Assembly (NCBI GenBank): GCA_007130355.1
Contig: SLSQ01000190.1
Coordinates: 1-7,518 of the forward strand
Source of the DNA: Trueperaceae bacterium
GTDB taxonomy: Bacteria; Deinococcota; Deinococci; Deinococcales; Trueperaceae
Direction: 5' to 3'
DNA length: 7,518 bases
The notes below the pieces were generated by a model. The model was not told the origin of the DNA and ran no database searches. It saw only the letters and a list, made by a program, of their open reading frames with translations. Positions within the stretch are counted from its first letter, which is position 1; the number at the start of each line of letters is the position of its first letter. Shown one piece after another: positions 1-5,754 of this stretch. Made by a program: the position numbers and the translations under genes.

Positions 1-202
1 CCACAGTGGGGTTCGTGTTGCGGCCGTAGATGTGGCCTTCGGCCTCGCCGAGCGCGACGGCGCGCCAGGTGTCGAGGTCGTGGTAACCGAACGAGACCGA
101 GTGCACCACGGGCACCTGGGTAGCGCGGTCCATGAAGGGACGTTCCTCGCCGGCCCAGACGGCGTCGGTCGCTCGATGGCGGGGGTGGTCTCGTTGCGAC
201 AT
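1..202 (-). CDS. Cystathionine gamma-synthase family PLP-dependent enzyme (N-terminal part)
   Basis: This is the first 67 codons of a gene that reads leftwards off the window edge. The translation contains TQVPVVHSVSFGY followed by HIYGRNTNPTV. The Y-x-R-x-x-NPT signature is characteristic of the N-terminus of Cys/Met-metabolism PLP enzymes (cystathionine gamma-synthase, cystathionine lyase, O-acetylhomoserine sulfhydrylase), where the Tyr and Arg contact the PLP phosphate of the neighbouring subunit. The PLP-binding lysine and substrate-specificity residues lie outside the window, so synthase, lyase and sulfhydrylase cannot be told apart. The ATG start is supported by GGAGG (positions 212-208 on the minus strand) with 5-nt spacing. 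The gene is divergent from the rpiR-led cluster and probably has an unrelated housekeeping role in sulfur amino-acid metabolism. Family assignment is confident; the exact reaction is open. Confidence 0.85.
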   Translation of the reverse strand, partial: MSQRDHPRHRATDAVWAGEERPFMDRATQVPVVHSVSFGYHDLDTWRAVALGEAEGHIYGRNTNPTV

Positions 203-207
203 GGCGG

Positions 208-212
208 CCTCC
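208..212 (-). promoter_or_regulatory. Shine-Dalgarno of the minus-strand PLP enzyme gene
   Basis: The minus strand reads GGAGG five bases before the ATG at 202. It supports this start for the partial cystathionine gamma-synthase family gene. Confidence 0.6.
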
Positions 213-226
213 AAGGGTGCGACGCG

Positions 227-254
227 GTTATCGCCGACCGCGACGCGGTGTCAT
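227..254 (-). promoter_or_regulatory. Candidate sigma70-type promoter for the PLP enzyme gene
   Basis: On the minus strand, ATGACA (254-249) matches the -35 consensus at 5 of 6 positions. GATAAC (232-227) matches the -10 consensus at 4 of 6, with a 16-bp spacer. Transcription would start near position 220, giving a short leader of about 18 nt before the ATG at 202. The -10 lacks the conserved first and last T, so this is only a plausible call. Confidence 0.3.
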
Positions 255-351
255 CCGCGAACACCCTAGCCGAATCCGCCACCCGACTGAAGCCGGCGTG
301 TTCCAGCCGTGGCCGTGGGTGTGCGGTTGAGGGGGGACCGCGGATACGCCA

Positions 352-385
352 GGGTGGGGCGTTCTACGGGTGGTGGGGTGCCGGG
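352..385 (+). other. G-tract cluster (possible G-quadruplex)
   Basis: Five G-runs of 3-4 bases fall within 34 bp on the plus strand (352-354, 356-359, 368-370, 375-378, 383-385). The intervening loops are 1, 8, 4 and 4 nt. A further run of six G lies at 331-336. One loop of 8 nt is slightly over the usual limit of 7, so a quadruplex is possible but not certain. It lies 37 bp upstream of the candidate -35 of the rpiR promoter. Confidence 0.3.
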
Positions 386-421
386 TCACGGCCGGTGGCG
401 AGGGGTTGCTCGGCGCCCAAG

Positions 422-450
422 TTGACGCGGTGTCGCGTCGCTGCTACTCT
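422..450 (+). promoter_or_regulatory. Candidate sigma70-type promoter for the rpiR-led cluster
   Basis: TTGACG (422-427, 5 of 6 to the -35 consensus) is followed after exactly 17 bp by TACTCT (445-450), which keeps the first T, second A and final T of the -10 consensus. Transcription would start near 456-458, giving a leader of about 57 nt before the GTG at 514. This is the best promoter-like arrangement I found in the window, and it is correctly oriented and placed for the plus-strand genes. Confidence 0.5.
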
Positions 451-501
451 CCGGCGTGAAACGCTCGTTGCAGGATTATCGAGTTTAGGAACATCTCACC
501 C

Positions 502-507
502 AGGAGG
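502..507 (+). promoter_or_regulatory. Shine-Dalgarno fixing the GTG start of the RpiR-type regulator
   Basis: A full AGGAGG ends 6 bases before the GTG at 514. It supports this non-ATG start over any downstream in-frame alternative. Confidence 0.75.
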
Positions 508-513
508 CTAAGG

Positions 514-1401
514 GTGGCTCTGACGGTGGTCGAACGCCTCAAGTCCGTGGCAGGTGTCACGCCCACCGAGGCGCGGCTCGCAGACCACTTGTGCCACGGC
601 TACGCCAACGTTCCCTTCGTGAGCGCCGCCGAGGTTGCACGGCGCGCCGCCGTCGCGCCGGCCACGGTTTCGCGCTTCGTCCGCAAGCTCGGGTACAGCG
701 ACTACGCAGCGTTCAAGCGCGACGTCCAGCGGGAACTCTATGCGGTCACGTCGTCACCGGCCGCGCGCTTCGTTGCGCGCAGCGGGTTACCCGAAGTCGG
801 CCCGCTGCTGGCTTCGTACACCCTGCAGACGACGACCAACGTCGAGGCCACGTTGGGTGGGTTGGAGCTCGCCGATCTCGAGGGCCTCTGCACTGACCTG
901 GTCGGTGCCCAACGCGTGTTCGTGTTCGCACAGCGCGTTGCCTTCGGTGCCGGATGGAACCTCGCGCTCACGCTCGGTCAGCTGCTGACCGACGTCCGCG
1001 CCGTCGAGGGTGCGCGCGCATCGCTGGCCGACGAGTTCAGCGGCTTCCGCCCCGAGGACCATGTGCTGGTCCTGGCGCTCTCGCGGATTGGCAGCGACGT
1101 CCGAAACGCCATCGCATACCTGCGGCGTCGCGGCGTGCCCTTCAGCGTGGTGACCAACGTGTCTGTTGCCGCAGCCGCGAAGGCCTTCCCTGATGCGTGC
1201 CGAACGCTGTTCGTGTGCACCCGTGGGGTGTCTGCCTTCAGCGACATGGTCCCCCTGCTTGCCCTCTGTCAACTGATCACGATCGCGGTGGAGCGGGTCG
1301 CGCCGACCGCGCGCACTCGTCTGACCGACGGAGAAGTCGCCTACTCGGCGTTCGCCACCTTCGCGGTGGCGGAGGGGGGAGGTCGTTTGGACGGTCGCTG
1401 A
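514..1401 (+). CDS. MurR/RpiR-family transcriptional regulator (HTH_6 + SIS domain)
   Basis: The 295-residue protein has the two-domain layout and usual length of the MurR/RpiR family. The N-terminal HTH_6 domain spans about residues 1-77, with the helix-turn-helix around residues 37-60 (SAAEVARRAAVAPATVSRF, then VRKLGY) followed by a family-typical YAAFKRDVQ stretch. A SIS (sugar isomerase) fold spans about 115-260, with the beta-strand and loop LALSRIGSDVRNAIAYL near 187-203 and VPFSVVTN near 208-215. The first SIS ligand loop, usually GxGxS, reads VFVFAQRVAFGAG here (residues 135-147), so a phosphosugar effector should not be assumed. The start is GTG with AGGAGG upstream. It is the first gene of the cluster, 85 bp before the binding-protein start, and probably controls the transporter genes. 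The effector and whether it represses or activates are unknown. Confidence 0.9.
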   Translation: MALTVVERLKSVAGVTPTEARLADHLCHGYANVPFVSAAEVARRAAVAPATVSRFVRKLGYSDYAAFKRDVQRELYAVTSSPAARFVARSGLPEVGPLLASYTLQTTTNVEATLGGLELADLEGLCTDLVGAQRVFVFAQRVAFGAGWNLALTLGQLLTDVRAVEGARASLADEFSGFRPEDHVLVLALSRIGSDVRNAIAYLRRRGVPFSVVTNVSVAAAAKAFPDACRTLFVCTRGVSAFSDMVPLLALCQLITIAVERVAPTARTRLTDGEVAYSAFATFAVAEGGGRLDGR

Positions 1402-1468
1402 CCTTCGCAAGTGTGCAGCCTGACGCGCGCCCGCCAGGCAGGATCGGGTGCCGCCCCCTCAACTCGCC

Positions 1469-1484
1469 GTGGAAGGAGCTCCAC
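1469..1484 (+). promoter_or_regulatory. Ribosome binding site in a hairpin loop before the SBP gene
   Basis: AAGGAG (1473-1478) lies 8 bases before the ATG at 1487 and decides the start of the substrate-binding protein. The same bases are flanked by GTGGA (1469-1473) and TCCAC (1480-1484), which can form a 5-bp stem with AGGAGC in the loop. The core also contains the 8-bp palindrome GGAGCTCC (1475-1482). Whether the hairpin presents or hinders the Shine-Dalgarno cannot be told by eye. Confidence 0.5.
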
Positions 1485-1486
1485 CC

Positions 1487-3061
1487 ATGCCGAAACCCTT
1501 TGGTCATCTACTGCTCGTGTTCGTCGTCGCCGCGACGATGGCGGGGGGCGCGCTCGCCCAATCGGGCGGCACCCTGGTGTTCGCCGCCGGCGAGGAACCC
1601 GAGACCCTGGACCCGCAGCGCACGAGCACCGCCGTGACGGGTCTGATCATGCGTTACGCCGGCGACACGATTCTGACGAAGGACCTCTCGGGTGCCTACG
1701 CCGACGGCCTGGCCGAGTCGTGGGAGGCGTCGGATGGCGGGTTGATGTGGACCTTCACACTCAAGCCCGACATCGTCTTCCATGACGGTACGCCGCTCGA
1801 TGCCAGCGCCGTTCGCGCCTCGATCCTGCGCGCCCTGGACCCCGCGACGCAGTCGCCCATCGCGGGCAGCTTGTTCGCGCCGATCACCGAGATCGAGATC
1901 GTCGATGAGCGCACCTTCCGCATTCACCTCGACGAGCCGTTCGCCCCGTTCCTGGACAATCTGACCGATCCGCGTGGCGCCATCGTCCAAGCCGCGGCGG
2001 CGGCCGAGTTGGGCGTCGAGTTCGGGCGCCGTCCCGTCATGAGTGGTCCGTGGCGGTTCTCTGCGTGGCGTTCGGGTGAGCGCATCGTGCTGGAGCGCAA
2101 TGACGCGTACGCATGGGGCCCCTCCTACACCCGCACCGCTGCGCCGAGCATCGAGCGGATCGAGTTCCGCATCGTCCCCGAGGCCGCAACGCGCGTGGCT
2201 GCGTTCGAGGCGGGGGAGGTCCAGGTCGTATCGCCGTTCCCGGTCACCGACGTGCCACGCTTCCTGGGGGATGACCGCTTCGACATGGTCAGCTTCCTGC
2301 GCAAGGGCGTCGGTCGCTTCATGGAACTCAACGTCCTCGTCCCACCCTTCGATGACGTTCGCGTGCGCCGTGCGCTCAACCACGCGGTCGACGCCAGCAT
2401 CATGGTCGACGTGGTGCTCGAGGGCCGCGGCATCCAGGCCTACGGCGTGTTGCCGCCGAGCATCTGGGGCTACTGGGATGGCATGAGCGACTACGCTCCG
2501 ACCTACGATCCCGAGCGTGCACTCGCGCTGCTGGCGGAGGCCGGCTGGACGCCCGACGGTTCTGGGACGTTGCGCAAGGACGGTGTACCGCTCACCTTCA
2601 CCGTCCTGAGCCCGCCCTTCGACGATGCCGTGCGCACTGCCCAGATCGCCCAACAGCAGTTCGCCGAGGTCGGCATCGGCATGCAGATCGAGACCATCGA
2701 GTTCGGCACGCTGATGGCGCGGGCCAAGGATGGCACGCACCAGGCGAACCTCATGGGCTACACCTACGCCAACCCCGACATCGTGCACCTGTGGTTCCAC
2801 AGTTCCAACATCGGTACCGGGTTGGCGCACTCGCACTTCGACTCTCGCGAGCTCGACGCTCTGATCGAGCGCTCCCGTACGGAGACGGACGATGCCGACC
2901 GGCTCGAGGCGTATGCCGAGATCCAGCGCTTCGTCAGCGACCAGGCGCTGTGGGTACCGTTCTGGATCAACGACAACTTCATCGGTACCAGTGCGTCGCT
3001 CGCGGGCGCCGTGGTCCACCCTGACGGCTTCCTGCTCCTGAACGACGCCACGCTGGACTGA
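1487..3061 (+). CDS. ABC transporter substrate-binding protein, family 5 (peptide/nickel type)
   Basis: This is a 524-residue periplasmic receptor of the SBP_bac_5 (DppA/OppA) type, a normal length for the family. Residues 1-24 form a signal peptide: basic start, hydrophobic LLLVFVVAATMAGG, cleavage expected after GALA with Gln25 next. There is no lipobox Cys, so the mature protein should be soluble. Family hallmarks follow: GTLVFAAGEEPETLDPQ (28-44), LAESWE then WTFTLKPDIVFHDGTPLDA (75-106), SGPWRFSAWRSGERIVLERN (186-205), VRRALNHAVD (293-302), and YDPERALALLAEAGW (340-354). An in-frame GTG at 1448 is rejected because it would place 13 residues ahead of the signal peptide and lacks a Shine-Dalgarno. 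The permease gene follows after 6 bp, so the protein very probably delivers ligand to that pair. The ligand class (peptide, sugar, opine, metal) cannot be read from the sequence; peptide is favoured by the peptidase neighbours. Confidence 0.92.
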   Translation: MPKPFGHLLLVFVVAATMAGGALAQSGGTLVFAAGEEPETLDPQRTSTAVTGLIMRYAGDTILTKDLSGAYADGLAESWEASDGGLMWTFTLKPDIVFHDGTPLDASAVRASILRALDPATQSPIAGSLFAPITEIEIVDERTFRIHLDEPFAPFLDNLTDPRGAIVQAAAAAELGVEFGRRPVMSGPWRFSAWRSGERIVLERNDAYAWGPSYTRTAAPSIERIEFRIVPEAATRVAAFEAGEVQVVSPFPVTDVPRFLGDDRFDMVSFLRKGVGRFMELNVLVPPFDDVRVRRALNHAVDASIMVDVVLEGRGIQAYGVLPPSIWGYWDGMSDYAPTYDPERALALLAEAGWTPDGSGTLRKDGVPLTFTVLSPPFDDAVRTAQIAQQQFAEVGIGMQIETIEFGTLMARAKDGTHQANLMGYTYANPDIVHLWFHSSNIGTGLAHSHFDSRELDALIERSRTETDDADRLEAYAEIQRFVSDQALWVPFWINDNFIGTSASLAGAVVHPDGFLLLNDATLD

Positions 3062-3067
3062 CGCGCC

Positions 3068-3985
3068 GTGCTCCCGTTCCTCCTCCGTCGCCTGGTCGCG
3101 GCCGTACCGGTGCTCTTCGGGGTGTCGTTGCTGGCGTTCAGCATGACCCACCTGACACCGGGCGATCCGGTCGCGATCATGCTGGGCGAGCGGGCGACGG
3201 CGGAGGACGTGGCCCGGTTGCGTTCGGAACTCGGTCTCGATTTCCCCCTCCCCGTCCAGTACGGAAGCTTCCTCGCACGCGCGCTGCGCGGCGACCTGGG
3301 GACGTCGCTGCGCAGCGGTCAACCCGTCGCCCGCGAGATCGCCGACCGGGTGGGTGCCACCGCGGCGCTCACCTTCGCGGCGATGGGTGTTGCGGTGGTC
3401 GTGGGGGTGCTACTCGGCACCCTCGCGGCCATCCAGCGAAGCCCGGTGGTCGACGCCGTGATCATGTCGATCGCCTTGGTCGGTATCTCGATGCCCACGT
3501 TCTGGAGCGGCCTGCTCCTGATTCTCCTGTTCGCCCTCACGCTTGGCTGGTTTCCCATCACCGGCAGCGGCTGGTCCGGGTTGGTGCTGCCGGCCGTCTG
3601 CCTCGGGTTGCCGGCCGCCGCCGTGCTCGCGCGCCTCACGCGGTCCGCGTTGCTCGAGGTGCTCAGCCAGGACTTCATCCGCACCGCCCGCTCGAAGGGC
3701 GTCTCGGCGTCCGGGATCGTCGCCCACCACGCGCTGCGCAACGCGCTGATCCCGGTGGTGACGATCGTCGGCCTGCAGTTCGGCACGCTGATGGCGGGGT
3801 CGGTGATCGTGGAATCGGTGTTCGCGCGGCCCGGCATAGGTCGATTCGCGGTGAACGCGATCATGGCGCGCGACCTACCTCAGGTGCAGGGCATCGTGCT
3901 CTTCGCCGGCGTCGTCTACGTCGTAGTCAACGCGCTCGTCGACATGGTGTACGCGGCGATCGACCCGCGGATCGCCGTCAGATGA
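3068..3985 (+). CDS. ABC transporter permease, DppB/OppB type
   Basis: This 305-residue inner-membrane permease belongs to the BPD_transp_1 superfamily. An N-terminal membrane segment (about 9-28) is followed by the extracytoplasmic loop typical of DppB, with THLTPGDP (27-34), LGLDFPLPVQY (55-65) and GDLGTSL (75-81). Further hydrophobic segments lie near 100-122, 131-158, 171-190, 228-250 and 275-298. The EAA cytoplasmic loop that docks the ATPase is clear: DFIRTARSKGVS (202-213) then HALRNALIPV (221-230). The family-specific FARPGIGRFAVNAIMARDLP follows (252-271). The start is GTG, 6 bp after the binding-protein stop, with no strong Shine-Dalgarno, which suggests translational coupling. The stop overlaps the next start (ATGA). 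The canonical partner would be a DppC-type subunit, which follows directly. Confidence 0.93.
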   Translation: MLPFLLRRLVAAVPVLFGVSLLAFSMTHLTPGDPVAIMLGERATAEDVARLRSELGLDFPLPVQYGSFLARALRGDLGTSLRSGQPVAREIADRVGATAALTFAAMGVAVVVGVLLGTLAAIQRSPVVDAVIMSIALVGISMPTFWSGLLLILLFALTLGWFPITGSGWSGLVLPAVCLGLPAAAVLARLTRSALLEVLSQDFIRTARSKGVSASGIVAHHALRNALIPVVTIVGLQFGTLMAGSVIVESVFARPGIGRFAVNAIMARDLPQVQGIVLFAGVVYVVVNALVDMVYAAIDPRIAVR

Positions 3986-4839
3986 GCGTTCCCGAGCACG
4001 CCGTCTCGCCGCGCCCCGGCGTGTGGACGCGCCTATCGCGCAAACCCGGCGCGATGATGGGCGCCGTCCTCATCGTCGCGTTCGTGGCGGTGGCGGTGTT
4101 CGCGCCCGCGATCGCCCCGCACTCGCCGACCAAGATGGACTTCCGCGCGGTGAAGCAGTCGCCCAGCGCAGCCCACCCCTTCGGGACCGACGACCTCGGG
4201 CGCGACGTCCTGAGCCGCGTCGCCCACGGCGCGCGCATCTCGCTGCAGGTGGGCGTGATCGCCGTGGGTATCGCCGCGGTCGTGGGTACCCTGATGGGCC
4301 TGGTCGCCGGCCTCGCAGGCGGGTGGCTCGACGGGCTCATCATGCGGACGGTGGACGTGATGCTTGCCTTTCCTGGCATCCTTCTGGCGCTCGCCGTGGT
4401 CGCGGTGCTGGGTCCGGGCCTGGCGAACATGATGATCGCGGTGGGTGTGTCGGCCATTCCTGTGTATGCCCGCACGGTCCGCGGCACCACGATGGCGGTG
4501 ATGGAGCTCGATTACGTGACTGGCGCGCGGGCCCTCGGAGCCGGCCACGTGCGCGTGGCGCTGCGCTACGTGTTGCCCAACGTCTCCGCACCGATCATCG
4601 TGCTCGCCACCATCGGCTTCGCTACGTCCATCCTCAGTGCTGCCGGCCTGAGCTACCTGGGCCTGGGTGCGCAGCCGCCCACGCCCGAGTGGGGTTCGAT
4701 GCTGAGCGACGCCCGGGCGTACCTGCGGACCGGTTGGTGGATGGCGGTGTTCCCGGGCCTCGCGATCATGATGGTCGTGATGGCCTTCAACCTGCTTGGT
4801 GACGGCCTGCGTGACGTACTCGACCCGAGGACGCGATGA
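3982..4839 (+). CDS. ABC transporter permease, DppC/OppC type
   Basis: This 285-residue inner-membrane permease is the partner of the preceding DppB-type subunit. Its N-terminus has the OppC_N-like short cytoplasmic stretch and first membrane segment (KPGAMMGAVLIVAFVAVAVF, 21-40). It is followed by the DppC hallmark HPFGTDDLGRDVLSRVAHGA (65-84). More membrane segments lie near 90-113, 130-150, 202-222 and 254-273. The EAA loop reads ELDYVTGARALGAGHVRVAL (175-194) then RYVLPN. The C-terminal family motifs YLGLGAQPPTPEWGSML (225-241) and NLLGDGLRDVLDPR (270-283) are intact. The ATG overlaps the upstream stop as ATGA, and its own stop overlaps the serine hydrolase start in the same way. No ATP-binding subunit gene follows, which is unusual for this type of operon. 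Confidence 0.93.
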   Translation: MSVPEHAVSPRPGVWTRLSRKPGAMMGAVLIVAFVAVAVFAPAIAPHSPTKMDFRAVKQSPSAAHPFGTDDLGRDVLSRVAHGARISLQVGVIAVGIAAVVGTLMGLVAGLAGGWLDGLIMRTVDVMLAFPGILLALAVVAVLGPGLANMMIAVGVSAIPVYARTVRGTTMAVMELDYVTGARALGAGHVRVALRYVLPNVSAPIIVLATIGFATSILSAAGLSYLGLGAQPPTPEWGSMLSDARAYLRTGWWMAVFPGLAIMMVVMAFNLLGDGLRDVLDPRTR

Positions 4840-5699
4840 CGGGGCGACGCCGGAAGGCCGACACGACCGCGGCGCAGGGGCACGCGGGCCTCATCGATGC
4901 GATCAGAACCGAGGAGGCGGCGCTCGGCGGCACGCTGTCGCTCGTGGCCAGCGACCTCACGGGCGATCGATTGCTGAGCTACCGGCCCGACCTGGTCACG
5001 CGCGCCGCCAGCACCATCAAGGTGCCACTGCTGATCGCGTGGCTCGAAGGCGTGGCCGACGGGCACTTCTCGCTCGATGACGAACTCCGCTTCGAACCGG
5101 GTGCCGCCGTGCCGGGATCCGGGGTGATGAAGATCCTCACGCCCGGCCGGCCCTACTTGGCGATCGACCTGGCCCATCTGATGATCTGCGTCAGCGACAA
5201 CACGGCCACCAACCTGCTGATGAGTCTCGTGACGATCGAGCGTGTCAACGCTCTGGCCGAGCGGAACGGCTGGGCCGGCACCCGCCTCTTCGGGCCACTG
5301 CAGGTGGACCCGCCCAGCACGCCTGCCACCACCAGCGCGCGTGACTTGCACGCGATGATGCGCGACCTGTGGGCGGGTGACTTGCTGCCGCCGGCACAGA
5401 CCGACGTCGCTCGTGGGATCCTGCTCCGCCAGCAGTTCACCGATCATCTCGGCCGGTACATCGCCTACGATGCCTACCAGCACGAGGTCGCAGCGCATCC
5501 GGTCTCCATCGCCTCCAAGAGCGGCTCGCTGCCCGGTCTGCGCAACGAGGCGGCCGTCGTGCTTCGCGGTGAGGACGGCTTCGTACTCGGCGTCACCACG
5601 ATGGTGACGTCCGACCTGCGCTTCCACCTCGACCACCCGTCGCACACGGTGATCGCACGCGTCACCAAGGCGTTGTTCGATCACTATCTCGGTCCGTGA
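4836..5699 (+). CDS. Class A beta-lactamase-fold serine hydrolase, apparently cytoplasmic
   Basis: The 287-residue protein carries all three serine-hydrolase motifs of the penicillin-interacting fold in order: S59-T-I-K62 (SxxK nucleophile box), S120-D-N122, and K228-S-G230 followed by SLPGLRN. Spacing from Ser59 to SDN (61 residues) and on to KSG (108) is close to class A beta-lactamases. Counting from SDN, the position of the deacylating Glu166 falls on Gln156 (GPLQVD), and the ExxLN motif is not visible. Efficient beta-lactam hydrolysis is therefore doubtful. The start MTGRRRKADTTAAQ shows no signal peptide, so it probably acts in the cytoplasm, unlike secreted beta-lactamases. The closest description is the beta-lactamase2 (PF13354) group. 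The ATG overlaps the permease stop, with GAGG (4827-4830) upstream. Operon context suggests a peptidase or amidase acting on the imported compound; this is inference. Confidence 0.87.
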   Translation: MTGRRRKADTTAAQGHAGLIDAIRTEEAALGGTLSLVASDLTGDRLLSYRPDLVTRAASTIKVPLLIAWLEGVADGHFSLDDELRFEPGAAVPGSGVMKILTPGRPYLAIDLAHLMICVSDNTATNLLMSLVTIERVNALAERNGWAGTRLFGPLQVDPPSTPATTSARDLHAMMRDLWAGDLLPPAQTDVARGILLRQQFTDHLGRYIAYDAYQHEVAAHPVSIASKSGSLPGLRNEAAVVLRGEDGFVLGVTTMVTSDLRFHLDHPSHTVIARVTKALFDHYLGP

Positions 5700-5742
5700 T
5701 CGTCCACCATGAACATGCTGCCACGCACAGTTGTTGGGCCAA

Positions 5743-5749
5743 GAGGGAG
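5743..5749 (+). promoter_or_regulatory. Shine-Dalgarno fixing the start of the M42 peptidase
   Basis: GAGGGAG ends 5 bases before the ATG at 5755. An upstream in-frame TTG at 5731 would add 8 residues that include the translated Shine-Dalgarno itself, and is rejected. Confidence 0.65.
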
Positions 5750-5754
5750 AACCG

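Larger units (their letters stand above)
203..513. other. Divergent intergenic region (311 bp)
   Basis: This stretch separates the minus-strand PLP enzyme from the plus-strand rpiR-led cluster. I see no convincing gene in it. A long open frame does cross it on the plus strand from position 32 to 511, but its first part is antisense to the PLP enzyme and its composition (Gly/Arg-rich, no recognisable motif) looks like non-coding GC-rich sequence. The region holds candidate promoters in both directions, a G-tract cluster at 352-385, and the ribosome binding sites of both flanking genes. Confidence 0.6.

Noticed and set aside
32..511. A 159-codon plus-strand open frame covering the left intergenic region
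   Set aside because: Its first third is antisense to the YGRNTNPT-containing PLP enzyme, it has no recognisable motif, and it overlaps the candidate promoter and the rpiR Shine-Dalgarno.
1418..1439. GCCTG...CAGGC inverted repeat between rpiR and the SBP gene, considered as an operator or terminator
   Set aside because: Only 5-bp arms with a 12-base GC-rich spacer and no T-run; this is likely by chance in such sequence.
1508..3322. A 604-codon open frame on the minus strand, antisense to the SBP gene and the start of the first permease
   Set aside because: Its translation is Arg/Glu/His/Asp/Gly-rich with no recognisable domain, and it lies opposite a protein with clear family motifs and signal peptide. 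Long antisense frames are expected in GC-rich genes with strong third-position GC bias.
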